Source: Chara braunii (lineage: Eukaryota; Streptophyta; Charophyceae; Charales; Characeae). Taken from it: a stretch of DNA of 23,591 nt. The stretch spans positions 268,340-291,930 of the forward strand of contig BFEA01000344.1 of NCBI GenBank assembly GCA_003427395.1, given 5' to 3'. The notes beneath the pieces are model-generated. The model saw only the letters and a list, made by a program, of their open reading frames with translations. It was not told the origin of the DNA and ran no database searches. Position numbers and translations under genes: made by a program. Positions 7,741 to 17,388 of the stretch are shown in pieces. Numbering within the stretch: the first letter of the stretch is position 1; the number at the start of each line of letters is the position of its first letter.

Positions 7741-8347
7741 CTGTTAGGAGTGTCTAACGAGGCCCTTTGTCTCTTCTTACCTAGTGCCCATCTCGATGCA
7801 CCTGGACTGCCATCCGTTTTTGTGGAATGTTTGATTATCTGCTGTGGAGATTACCCCACGAATCGGTGTACTTGTCTCTCATTCGTCTATGCTCTATTGA
7901 CAGCTATGGACACCATCCGCCAAAAACAACCTTCGTCGTGCTGTGTACAATGAGTGCGGCGGCATACCGCAACGAGATTTCCTGGTTGGTTCGTGGGGAC
8001 CATATGACTGCAGCATTCTTCAGAGGACATACGATGTCTCCTCCGCTGATGCTTAGCATGCGCCATCCCTCCGACAAAACAACACCACTGGCAACTGACA
8101 CAGCGGCCATCATACGAAATGGTGCTCTCTTTGACGAGCACCTGCTCGCTTCTCAGGCGCAGCATTCGGGATTGCCAAATTGGATCCACTAACAAACTTT
8201 GAGGACGCAATCCGGTTTAAACTCGGGACCGCCTTGACGGTGGCACAGGCACAGCAACTAGAATCCCCTCTTACAGTGGAGGAGGTCAGTGCTGCAATTT
8301 CAAGCTTGCCCTCACAAAGGTGCCTGGCCCTGACTGGCTGCTAACCC
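7741..8347 (+). pseudogene. LINE A, left part: ORF2 region between endonuclease and RT
   Basis: From 7827 a frame of 121 residues contains WLVRGDHMTAAFFRG, matching the LINE block usually written W-x-x-xGD-x-NT-x-FF, then TDTAAIIRNGALFDEHLL, the typical approach to the RT. After the stop at 8190 the homology continues in other frames: TVAQAQQLESPLTVEEVSAA, then a one-base shift, then KVPGPDW (about 8319-8340), matching the conserved KAPGPDG before RT motif 1. It is then cut by the T-rich end of the minus-strand LINE B. The continuation is at 10881-11149. Stops and frameshifts mark it as dead. Confidence 0.75.
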
Positions 8348-8378
8348 TTTTCCTTCTTTTTTTCCTTTTTTGTTTTTC
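8348..8378 (-). repeat. Degenerate poly(A)-like tail of LINE B
   Basis: The plus strand reads T-rich with scattered C and one G. On the minus strand this is an A-rich tail with interspersed G. It marks the junction into LINE A, directly after the KVPGPDW coding block. Confidence 0.6.
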
Positions 8379-8460
8379 GTAACAGCCCCGGAGGCAGCTT
8401 GAGGTGCTGGTAGGAGCAGACACACCAAGCTGGTCCTGGGGAGGCTTGCAGTTATTGAGC

Positions 8461-8492
8461 AAAGATACAAAGATACAAAGATACAAAGATAC
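8461..8492. repeat. Four perfect copies of AAAGATAC
   Basis: An 8-bp unit is repeated exactly four times within the 3' UTR of LINE B, about 80 bp from its tail. Perfect copies in an otherwise decayed element suggest recent slippage. Confidence 0.9.
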
Positions 8493-8931
8493 ATTGCCCC
8501 CTCGTGAGGGGTTCACGTGTTCAGCCTACAGACTGGCCGCCTGGTGGGGTCTTACAGATCATGGCTTGTGCTCCTTGGTATGAGGCGCAGTGCAGCTCAT
8601 GACTGCATTCCGCTGTGCTGTATTGTCTCCTAAGCTCTAAACCCTAAACCCTGGTCTCTTGAAGCCTTATACGCTTAAACCCCCTTGTACCCTTGACTCC
8701 TTGGTCACAGTATCCCTTTGCACTCATAAAGGCTTCATGGGCCCATAGGCCCTACACTCCCCCCATCCCTTCTCACCCTTAAACCCATGGCTCCGTGGCT
8801 GTACTCCCTTGAGCCCATCGGTCTTCATAGGTCCCACTGTGGGCCAAGCAACGGTGGGTCCCCAAATGATGCTCCAGTCTTGGTGTCCCTGCGACCTGCA
8901 GTCGTTCGTCCTGCTCCTGTGTCTGGCACCT

Positions 8932-9960
8932 TCAACACTGCGGGGTAGACGGGGGGCGGGGGACAAATGGAAGAGGGGGGGTGACATGTGGGGTTTGTTC
9001 AGGGGTTGGTGACAAGTACAAAATTGCGCTGAAGGTATGGGACCTGGAAATCATCCCGAGCTCGCCTGTGCCAAGTATGCTCTGTGCTCTCCATTGTTTC
9101 CAGTGGATGGCCAGGCTCGCGTCAAGCTCACTAAATTGGTGAAGGGGGTCCTGCCATACCTGTCGGTATGAGCACAAGATAGCCGCTTTGGCCTGCAGGT
9201 CGATCTCTTCGCGGTAGTCGTTTTGCATAGCCCTCCATGGATCCTGGGTCCGCAACCTGATGACCTCTTCTATCGCCTGCTGTGCTTGTTGTAGGCCAAA
9301 TTGGTGATCTTTCTCTCGAAGGAGCATCGGGCTCGGCAGGCAAGCATAAGGACGTGCAGCCACGTGTAACTGAAGAGGTTGGCTGCGAACGGGGACCAGC
9401 GGGCCAGCAAGTGCTGGCTTTTGTCCAACAATAGCAGGCCCAGGTCCCATGGAATGTTGACAGGCGTGAGGGAGTGAAACACCATTGCCACAGCTGGCAT
9501 GCAAGGAGACAGTGTTCCAGGTGGCTCGGGCAGGTGTTGTCGACCATCTGCAGTACGAGCATAAGGGGGACATCTGCCCTTTCTGCTCTAGGTCGGTTCT
9601 GTCGACCAGCCAATCCGGCTTAGGCAGGCACCGGTGTAGGATCTGCCATTGCAGTGATCGCAGGTTTGTGGGCGTAATCTTTGCGTATTTGGACCATGGC
9701 AGGTCCTGCATGAGGGACGGGTCCATGGGGGAGTGTAAATCCCACCGAGCACCCACTATCTGATTCAATGGTTGCTCCGGGCATGAGGTTCTATATCCGC
9801 CTTTGACACTATAGTCCCATATGGGCATCGGCTTAGACCTCGGCCATTCCCACTCCTGTGGGTCGAAGGGCAATTGCGCTACCGGGGTTGAAACCTCATA
9901 GGCGAATTGCCCAACTCTTTTTTTTTTTCTTCTTTCGAAAAGCCCTTGGGAATTGCCCAA
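8932..9960 (-). pseudogene. LINE B ORF2 C-terminus with zinc-ribbon domain
   Basis: The 342-codon frame begins in the linker, reaches LRSLQWQILHRCLPKPDWLV and then CSYC, the first pair of the zinc-ribbon, equivalent to CHRC in the 2736-3712 copy. Beyond it the expected protein hops frames: EHCLLACQLWQW in one (around 9490-9530), IPWDLGLLLLDKSQ in another (around 9410-9460), and back to the main frame from about 9290 (QAIEEVIRLRTQDPW) to the stop at 8932-8934. The main frame stays open across that window by chance, so its residues of about 155-220 are probably not the ancestral sequence. The first codon is TTG at 9960, so no natural start is implied. The same family as the plus-strand LINE at 1024-4464. 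Confidence 0.75.
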
Positions 9961-10870
9961 CTCTTGAGTTCCCTACGACTCTTAACCCCCCCACTGAGCC
10001 TGGCTGTCGAGGTCTTCATTACTTGTGAGTTTCAAGAATCTTGCCCCTGGCAGCTGGGGCTCGTGAACCTCCAAGGTGCAGATGCCCTGTTCATTGCTGT
10101 GCACCTGATAGACTACACACGGAATTGGGAGGTCTGTATATTGAACAACCCAGTCCCCTGCTTGGATCGTGGGGCCATTCATAAGAGCAGGTGCCAAGCA
10201 ATCGGGATTGCCTCATGCAGCACAGTCAGTTTTTCGCCCACTTGTTTGACATGCTTCAGCGTTTGCTGCAGCTTTGGCGCTCGCACGCAGTCCCATGTCG
10301 ATGCATCCCACAGGTCCCCTATAGTGAATACTCCTTTCCGGGCCATGTGAGCCAGTGGGGTGTTTTGGTAAGGAGAAGGGGTTGCCTTCTGCGTCCAATA
10401 TATGGGGGTTGCCAAAACGAGGTTGGCGCCAAATGTCATCTCATCGGAGGGGGGCCCACTTCTGCTGTGGTCCACAGTGGCGCCAAAGTTTTAGCATGTT
10501 TGGCCACAGGGCGTCCGTGGTATGTCTGTTTTTGTTGCCTGCGTTTGGGTATCTGCCTGTGAAGGTTGCATGGGGGAGGGGATAGTCCAGTGGGCATTGG
10601 TCAGCCATTGGAAGGGGTGGACTTGCCGTTGCCCAACGGATTGAGGGCCCAGATTGCCGATCTGCAGGCAAGCGAAAGGGGCCCACGGGATGTCGTTACC
10701 TGTGAGGAGTCTGACCAATACTTTAAAGATAAGGGCCTCGCTCTCACGGTGGGCGTCCAGTATCCCCAACCCGCCTTTGTTTCTTGGCTGTGTTAGGAAG
10801 TCTCATTTGACCTGACTCACACAAGTATGGGCGTGGGCATTGTTCTTCCAAAGATAAGTCGTGAGGGTTT
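9961..10870 (-). pseudogene. LINE B ORF2 linker region with the GGLGILD landmark
   Basis: Reading on the minus strand from about 10870, TYLWKNNAHAHTCVSQV is followed by PRNKGGLGILDAHRESEALI (near 10790-10730), the same landmark as at 148-687 and 1910. The homology then passes through at least three frames: to about 10498, then 10475-10179 with MARKGVFTIGDLWDA (resembling the G-I-x-x-v-x-DL motif of plant LINE linkers), then 10197-9982. Stops between the segments make this non-functional. Immediately upstream the protein homology ends, which defines the 5' truncation. Confidence 0.7.
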
Positions 10871-10880
10871 TTGTTTCGGA

Positions 10881-11149
10881 TGAGAATGCTGCCTAATATT
10901 AACCAGGTTCTCAACTCGTTTTTCTCTGGTAGACCTGCCGAATGAGCAAATAAAGACTGACATAATTACTTTTATTTAAAAAAAGGGAGACCCCTCAGAC
11001 GCCTGTAATGGCGCCCAATTACACTGATGCCAGCCCTTTATAAAATTTATTCTAAAATATTGGCATCCTGACTGCAATCGCTCTTGCCACAGTTGAATCA
11101 TGCTTCTCAAACGGGTTTCCTCAAGGACTGCCAGATACTGCATAACGTC
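10881..11149 (+). pseudogene. LINE A, right part: start of the RT domain
   Basis: MLPNINQVLNSFFSG is followed by DIITFI, an in-frame TAA, KKGDPSDACN, and after a one-base shift WRPITLMPALYKIYSKILA (about 11010-11066), the RT motif 1 region normally written WRPIsL-x-x-x-YKI. The next block QTGFLKDCQILHNV (11106-11148) is RT motif 2. This is the expected continuation of the left part of LINE A, separated from it by LINE B. The copy is cut at the T22 run beginning 11150, before motif A, so the palm is absent here. Confidence 0.8.
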
Positions 11150-11171
11150 TTTTTTTTTTTTTTTTTTTTTT
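11150..11171 (-). repeat. T22 run truncating LINE A
   Basis: LINE A coding homology stops exactly at this run. It could be the poly(A) end of another minus-strand retroelement whose body lies to the right, but 11172-11800 gives no coding evidence, and I see no flanking duplication. Confidence 0.5.
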
Positions 11172-11801
11172 GGAACTCAGTTCATATCTTTCTACAGTGC
11201 TTTGTCTTTTCATTCTCAACCGATGTAGTCTGTAGTTTCTCTCTGAAAGTTGAATTTCGTTTTTCAGTACGGTATAGGCAGAAAGTAGGACCTTGGGGTA
11301 CTCTTCTTGGTTGGGACTTGGTCGCAGCCTACGTGGGACCCACAGGGACATAGTGGGACCAGGCCCAAACAAGAAGGGCCCCTTGGACCCAAATCTGTTG
11401 ACGCAGAGTCTCTCTCTTTTATGTCAGGAATCCGTTATCTTTCTTTTTGGTTAGAGCACTCGCTGCTGAGGGGGTCTCAGATGAGACATTTTTGCGGACT
11501 GATGATGCATAATCTGATGCATGACCTGCACCTTATACACCACTCAATTCTCCATTGTTGTATGTCGTCGCTTGTAGTCTGATTTGTTGTACTTTGACGG
11601 TGTCGATCGGATTAGGCTCGAGAGGATCTCGTACTTGGTTTGACCAGACTAAAACGCGGAGTCAAAATTTTCTTCTAGATTGTCTTTATTTTATTTTCTT
11701 GTTTGGTTACTCTCTAGTCCAAATATTTTACCGCTCCGGCTAGGAGTTCGACCTTCTCTTCTTGTGTCTTTCAGTCAGTTTCTTTTACTAAAGTCCATTT
11801 T
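11172..11801. other. Unassigned; possible 5' LTR remnant or leader of LTR Element 1
   Basis: About 630 bp lie between the T run and the first gag ATG. Position suggests a 5' LTR remnant and leader, but the LTR start known from the 3' end (TGTTAGGACCTGCC, 17361) is not found here and no tRNA-Met primer site is evident. The 5' LTR may have been deleted or may be too diverged to see. Confidence 0.35.
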
Positions 11802-13461
11802 ATGCCCGCCACGACGCGTGGACAAGAGAGAAGAGAGAGAGAGGCAATGACAACTGAAGGATCTAGTAGCTCCAACATGGCTCCGCCCAAACTTTCTAAG
11901 ATTCTGAAGGCTCGGATGAATGCAGCGGATGACGAGGATAAACTGCTGTACCAGACCCTCTACCAGAAGGAACTGGCCAAGGAGGACAAGGAGGAAGATG
12001 CTAAGCGGAAGCAGCCGCTGAAGGTTTTGAGGTCGTCTTCAAAATAGTATCAACCATACGGTCCATACCTGATGTAGACGTCAAAAGTAATCTGGTCAAG
12101 TACATACGTGCCCTTATAGATTGTCATTTACTTAGTGAGTTTCTGAGTATAAAGTCCCAACTACTCGACGAGTTGAGTCGGCAACATATTCAGATGGCAA
12201 ACATGGCGAAGGAGCACCACGATCAGATGCAACATATGGCAAATCTGCATTAGGCCCAAATCTCAAACTCCCTTCCCCTACTTCTTGTTGCTAACCGTTC
12301 TATACTTGCACCTCTAAATACTTCTTCATCTTCTTATTCTTGTTCTTCGTTGAGCTTGGTTGCCAGTCTTTCGGGACCTGCAACAAGTGCAGATTCCGAT
12401 GCCGCTACAAGTGACAGCACAAGAAATTCTGCAACTGCTGCAGCCCTGAGATCGAAACCAGCAATGGTTGGTCCCAACTATAACAATCGATACATGGGCA
12501 AAAAAGTGGTGATGATTCCATCCAGATACAATGGCAAGGAAGATGTTGAGTCCTGGATCAGCTCCATGAGAGCTTACTTTGAGGTACAGGGCACTCAAAG
12601 AGTGAACCAACCCTTGATCCTAGGGACAACATCGAGGTTGTCGTAAGGGGCTTTCAAGAAGTCCAAGCTATGCAAGTTCGGTATCCTAAGATCGATCTGA
12701 CGGAGTGGCTTAAAGTCACCCTGGTACCCGCTCTCAAAGAGATACTAACAGCGTAGTACAAGGACCCACATGCTACAGCTAGAGTCAGGATCCAACGTGA
12801 CGATCTTAAGTGCAACAAGTCGCAGGGCACCGTGCACAAATTGCAATTGCATGTCAACAAATTCTTTGCGACACCAAGGTTGGAATTGACAGCGCAATTG
12901 TGCTTGGATGTTGTCAAAGGTATGGTTCCCACCACTTTCACCAATCGCCTAGGCAAAAATTTCTTTGGTTCACCGGTTTTCCTACATGAAGGATGTAGTC
13001 AGTCTCGAGGCAACATACCTCGTTACTACAACAAACAACAAAAAAACCTCTATCCACGGACGGTTTCGTGCAGCAACCGTCTCGCTGCATTTGAGTTGTT
13101 GGAGGCGGAAGGGGAGGCCGAAGCAGATGACCCCACTCTTGGCGGCGGCAAAAAACGGGATGCTGATATAACCTACTCTTCAACCCAAGAATCCGAGATC
13201 AATAGCGAAGAGGAAAAAATCAATAACTTAGAAAAAATGGTCATGGTAAGGAAAACCAAAACCGGAACTCAGTAAGGAACTCCGTTGCGCTCCCTAAGGG
13301 AGTCAAAATCCCAACCAATCCAGAGGATGCAAGTACTAAACCAGATTAGTGAGGCTGAATGGAAGGTCGTATTAAAGAAAGGAGGTTGCCTGTATTGTCA
13401 GAAAACTAATCATAAGGTCCAAGGATGCTTTAGGTTGCAGGGAAACCTGAATCGGGCGTAG
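11802..13461 (+). pseudogene. gag: Ty3-type Gag (Element 1), broken
   Basis: The ATG at 11802 opens an 81-residue frame (MPATTRGQERRE...) rich in Lys/Glu and Asp, probably the true N-terminus. After the stop at 12045-12047 a coiled-coil-like stretch continues in another frame (QLLDELSRQHIQMANMAKEH). The Gag core follows from about 12450: KVVMIPSRYNGKEDVESWIS, then WLKVTLVPALKEILTA, an in-frame TAG (12754-12756, probably a former Trp), and HKLQLHVNKFFATPRLELTA. A C-terminal CCHC knuckle, CLYCQKTNHKVQGC (13387-13428), has exact C-x2-C-x4-H-x4-C spacing. The frame ends at TAG 13459-13461. Gag would have formed the intracellular particle and bound RNA. Confidence 0.8.
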
Positions 13462-13706
13462 AGAGTTCATCAACACACTCTACGGCAAGGGAGTTTGAAC
13501 CGGTTAGTGACGGTTCCCCCGAGGAACATGTCACGGTCCAACAGTCCTCCCTTGAAGCCCCAACTTCCACTGATTCCAAGGCTGACGCTTGTCATGTTTT
13601 GTATGTGGAGCCTTGGGAGGAGTCTGAGAAGGTTGACTTCCACTATCACTTAGAGCATTGGGTTGAGATAAAACACATCGTGCTCAAGGGACAATAAAGT
13701 TAATCT
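13462..13706 (+). other. Gag-protease linker, no domain seen
   Basis: Short acidic, Ser/Pro/Thr-rich reading, such as EEHVTVQQSSLEAPTSTDSK (about 13518-13577), lies between the knuckle and the protease. This is usual for a polyprotein linker. Nothing else was recognised. Confidence 0.4.
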
Positions 13707-14114
13707 TCTTCAAACTTCTCATCAACCCCCGATATCTCCTTGTCTTGATTGATTGTGATGCCACAACTAATTTTATGTCATCACACGGTATATGCAAGGT
13801 GGGCTTAGGGATGAATCAAGTGGCTTTGCAGATCCCTTACCGGACTCAAGGAAGCAACAAAGAGGTTGTCTCATCCGCGCATGCAGTCAAAGGTGTGTGC
13901 ACTACCTTTGACAAAGATAAGACTATCACACACGTTAAACTTTTATGTTTTTAACAAGTGTCCCTTTGACGCAGCCCTCGGGTTAGGCTGGTTGCAGTCC
14001 CAATGTGAATGGACCAAGTGGAATGAACCGCTTTTCATGGTCAAGGATGCACAAGAGAACGAGCATCCCGTCCTCTTGGATGAGAAGCTTGGAATCCCCA
14101 GTGACTTTTCTTAA
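13707..14114 (+). pseudogene. Retropepsin-like aspartic protease (Element 1), active site altered
   Basis: LLVLIDCDATTNFMS (about 13738-13782) is the active-site loop, normally L-I-D-S-G-A-T-x-x-F. The catalytic Asp (13751-13753) is kept, but the following Ser-Gly is Cys-Asp, which should abolish activity. After a frameshift near 13950 the C-terminal landmark FDAALGLGWLQSQ (about 13968-14006) matches the usual D-x-x-LGxxWL. The frame then ends at 14112-14114. Cellular aspartic proteases are an unlikely alternative given the flanking Gag and RT. Confidence 0.75.
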
Positions 14115-14370
14115 TGTCATGCAGTTCTGCAAGAAGTGGTGCATGCATAATGAGAACGAACAACTGTATGTTGCCTTTGTCCGTCCTACTCATGTTCCTT
14201 TTACATTTGTGGCCCGTAATGATTCTACTTTGCATGATAAGTCACTTTTATCCCTACATCTGTTTCTATTTCAAATGAGTCAACTTCAGATTCGGTTGCC
14301 TTTACTAATAATTTGCGACCTGATCTAGGTGATCCTTTTTCTGATCCCCCACCCCTGCCCATCCCAACAA

Positions 14371-15740
14371 GCATCCAAAGCCTACTTGACCGATTTTCAG
14401 GAGTTTTGGCCGAACCCCGTGGAGTTCCCATGCGATAGGTCAAATATGATTGAGTTGGTCGAAAACGTTGTTCCTCCAAGGGGTTGTGTCTATCGTATGG
14501 GATCCGGCCCAGTTGGAGGAACTTCGAAAACAGATCGATGATATGATCGATAAGGGATGGATTAAGCCTAGCGAATCTGAATTCAATGCACCCGTTCTGT
14601 TTGTCCCAAAAAATGGAGGCAAACTCTGTATGTGTATTGATTACCGCGGTCTAAACTGCATCACAAAGAAGAACACATACCCATCGCTACGCATGAATGA
14701 TTTGTTTGATGCAGGTGGGTGCAAGGTCTTTTCCAAGATCAATCTCAAGTCTGGGTAGTAGATACCACTAGATTGTAGTCGTTACTGTAGATCAGCATAA
14801 GACTGCGTTCAAAACTCGCGGTGGGCTTTATAAATTTACCGTAATGCCCTTCGGCCTCACGAACACACCGGCCACCTTTCAAATTCTTATGGACAGGGTC
14901 TTCCGTGAACAGATTGGTTGACTTGTCGTTGTGTATCTTAATAACATTCTTCTTTTCGGCAAGTCAATTGAGGAACATATGAAGCACCTTGAGGAAGTGT
15001 TCACCATCCTCAAGAAAACACAGCTCCATCTCAACTTAGATAAATCTGAGTTTGGGAGTGACAATATCATCTATCTTGGACACCGGTTGTCTGCTGCAGG
15101 CCTTGAGCCTGAGGCAACCAAGGTTGAGGTCATACACAAGTGGCCTCAACCCGCAAACGTTCATGATTTGCGTTCTTTTTTTTTGTTTTGCATCATACTA
15201 TCAAAAGTCCGTGCCCCGATTTTCTATTGTTGCTCGCCCGTTGTCCAAATTAACAAGCAAGAATGTATCTTACATGTGGGATGCAACATGCGAGACCACT
15301 TTTCAAGCCTTGAAAGAGGCCTTGGTAAGTTATTGTGTCCTCCGCATGGCAGATTTCAAACTCACATTCGTAGTTACTACGGATGTAAGCCAGAATGAGA
15401 TTGGCGCAGTGCTGCAACAAGATGATGGTGATGGTTTGCGGCCGCTCAAGTACTACAACAAACACATGTCCAACGAAAAGGTAGCTACTTCCACCTACAT
15501 TTGCAAGCTCTATGCTCTACTCGAGGCATTGGACTATTGGAAGCACTAGCTTTTAGGACATTGTTTCACGGTCTTCTCGGATCAAGAGACCTTTAAATGG
15601 ATCAAGGAGCAAACCCCCTTGTCCCCTACGTTGACTCGTTGGTTCCATGAGATTGACATTTTTTACTTTGAATTAAAACACAAAAATGACTGTTATAATC
15701 AAGTTGTTGATGCATTGTCTCGCCACCTCGAATATATGAC
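14371..15740 (+). pseudogene. pol: Reverse transcriptase-RNaseH (Element 1), catalytic YxDD lost
   Basis: LLDRFSGVLAEPRGVP leads in, then RKQIDDMIDKGWIKPS, APVLFVPKNGGKLCMCIDYR (14589-14648) and NTYPSLRMNDLFDAGG. Stops lie near 14755-14820. Then [20 protein letters not shown], an in-frame TGA (14918-14920) and the motif C box, which reads YLNNIL (14934-14951) instead of YLDDIL, so both catalytic Asp are Asn. The connection domain gives YLGHRLSAAGLEPEATKV. The RNaseH follows with FVVTTDVSQNEIGAVLQQ, YALLEALDYWKH, a TAG, FTVFSDQETFKWI and NQVVDALSRH. The order and motifs identify a Ty3-type Pol; the copy is certainly inactive. Confidence 0.85.
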
Positions 15741-17319
15741 ATGCCTTGTGAACTCCCACAACCTCCGGAAGAAACTGAAGAGGAGCTCGTGGAGCAAACT
15801 GCCAAGCACCCGGAGCTTAGTCCGATCCTTGAGCAGTTGCGGGCTGACCCTTGCAGTGAGCCTGATTTTCACGAATGCGGAGGACTGGTTTTCCAATGCT
15901 ATAGAAAGAATGACCGTTTGTGTGTACCAAATGATGAGCCTCTCCGCACACATTTATTAGATTTGGCTCACGGCCGGAGTGAAAACTTTGGCATGGCGAA
16001 AACCTACGGAAACCTGTTACAACAATTTGACCGGCCTGGTATGAAAGGATCTGCTGAAAAGTTTATGGCTGAGTGTCAAGTCTGTCAACGAATCAAACCA
16101 TCACGACAAAAGTCCATGCGGCTTCTTAAACCTCTTCCCATTCTTGACGGTCCCGGAGATTCCGTCTCTATAAACTTCAGAGACATGGGAAAAATAAGTA
16201 AGCATAATTATTCATAAGCGATGGTCATTGTTGATCATTTTTCCAAATTCATAAATCTGATTCCATTGCCACCTCATGCCCCAACTGAACTCATGATCCG
16301 TGAGTTCCACCAGAAGTTCACTCTGCAGTTTGGGACCTCGAAAACCCTTGTGAGTGACCGGGACCCCACTTTATAAGTACTTAATGGAAGGACTTCATGT
16401 CCCAACTCCCATGCCTCAAATAGAGCATGACATCTAGTCGACATCCCGAAGCCAACGGTTTGGTTAAGGAAATTAATCAGACTGTGTTTCAACTTCTCTG
16501 TGCCTTAATCATTTCGGATCAGGAAACGTGGGATGAAGAGTTGTATTCGGTCAAGGGCTTCCACAACAACTTCATCCATTCTTCCACTGGCATGACGCCA
16601 AATAGGTTGCATTACGGTTGGCGGATTCGTAATCCGCTCTCCTACTTATTCCCCGAACAACCGGCTGGTCTAACACCTGGCGGGCCTGCTTCAACGCCAA
16701 GTATGATCACCTGCTCAAGGTTGCCATTGCACCAATGACCAAGCAACAACACGACATGATCCATCATGCGAATAAGAAATGCACATCTTCGAGCGTCGAA
16801 GTGGGAAGTTATGTCTGGGTCAAGATGTCAGAGTTTTTGGAAGAAGAGGGAGTGTCACGCAAACTTCTCCACGGTCCGTGGGAAGTCTTGGGTGTGATTG
16901 GTGATGATAAGTTCGGTCCATCGTACGTAATTGTCGTGCCTCCTCATCTGCGCACGTACCCAGTCTTTCATGCATCTAAGCTAATTATATATCGTGATGC
17001 TTAATCCTTCGACCATCGTGAAGACATGATCCCTCGTGCAATCAATGGCGGTCACAAGATCGATAGAATTAAAAGACACGTAGGGAAGAGACGTAACCGA
17101 CAATATCAGGTTCATTTCATGTACCACCTGTTGGACGACCGCTATTGGATTTCTAAGTAGGAACTGCTGCGCAGCGCACTTCGCATTGTGAAAGCACATG
17201 AACGACAGATAACTTCTAATGTTGTTCCCAAAATCTATGCAAAACTCAGTGCTATTACATACTCACGGAATCTCTTCGCTATGTTCATTTACGGGGCATT
17301 TGTCAGAGACTCAGAATGA
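15741..17319 (+). pseudogene. pol: Integrase with chromodomain-like tail (Element 1), broken
   Basis: The N-terminal zinc domain is recognisable (LAHGRSENFGMAKTYGNLL then CQVCQRIKPS), but the second His of H-H-C-C is missing. In the core, the first catalytic Asp position reads SINF (Asn codon 16173-16175) where the family has an Asp. The second Asp survives in LVSDRDP (about 16350-16370), and the Glu in SSRHPEANGLVKE (about 16433-16471), reached only by crossing stops. The C-terminal part (16735-17004) has KVGSYVWVK-like and SRKLLHGPWEVLGVIGDD blocks and PVFHASKL. A short Y-x-V-x-F...DD-x-x-WI stretch (about 17100-17160) resembles the start of a chromodomain. The frame then runs to TGA 17317-17319. 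Confidence 0.8.
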
Positions 17320-17344
17320 GTTACGCGCTCAAAGGGACCTCGCT

Positions 17345-17360
17345 CTTGAGAGGGGGGTAG
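17345..17360 (+). promoter_or_regulatory. Polypurine tract of Element 1
   Basis: GAGAGGGGGG followed by TAG lies directly before TGTTAGGACC. A purine run abutting a TG is where plus-strand DNA synthesis is primed in LTR elements. It follows the last coding part by about 25 bp. Confidence 0.65.
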
Positions 17361-17388
17361 TGTTAGGACCTGCCAAACACAGACCGAG
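17361..17388 (+). repeat. Stub of Element 1 3' LTR
   Basis: It starts TGTTAGGACCTGCC right after the polypurine tract and is cut after about 28 bp by the Element 2 LTR. The rest should lie beyond the right edge of the window. No 5' LTR counterpart was found. Confidence 0.6.

Larger units (their letters stand above)
8348..10880 (-). mobile_element. LINE B, 5'-truncated minus-strand LINE inserted into LINE A
   Basis: The 3' end is the degenerate T-rich run 8348-8378 (a poly(A)-like tail on the minus strand). The 5' end is a truncation near 10870-10885, where LINE A protein homology resumes on the other strand. Its remaining coding part starts just before the GGLGILD landmark and includes the zinc-ribbon and C-terminal tail; RT palm and endonuclease are missing. 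The 3' UTR (about 8380-8930) holds an 8-bp microsatellite and CTAAACC repeats. No clean target duplication was found; GCTGCTAA (8339-8346) against GCTGCCTAA near 10880 is a weak candidate. Confidence 0.7.
11802..17388 (+). mobile_element. LTR Element 1: decayed Ty3-type retrotransposon
   Basis: Gene order is Gag (with CCHC knuckle), protease, RT, RNaseH, integrase, chromodomain-like tail, polypurine tract and 3' LTR start, which is the Ty3 order. Coding parts are split by many stops and frameshifts, and active-site residues are changed. The 3' LTR is cut after about 28 bp by Element 2. The element is on the plus strand, the same orientation as Element 2, but is clearly a different family: its RT and integrase differ and its LTR start does not match. 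Confidence 0.85.

Noticed and set aside
6444-7765. 14-bp inverted match GGGCCTCGTTAGAC between 6444-6457 and 7752-7765
   Set aside because: About one such match is expected by chance in a window of this size, and homology does not extend clearly.
8637-8652. CTAAACCCTAAACCCT, resembling a plant telomere repeat
   Set aside because: Only about two units in a LINE 3' UTR; far too short to be a telomere or a convincing interstitial array.
11802-12047. Stand-alone small Lys/Glu-rich protein gene
   Set aside because: It is followed in order by Gag core, knuckle, protease and Pol, so it is the N-terminal part of a broken Gag.
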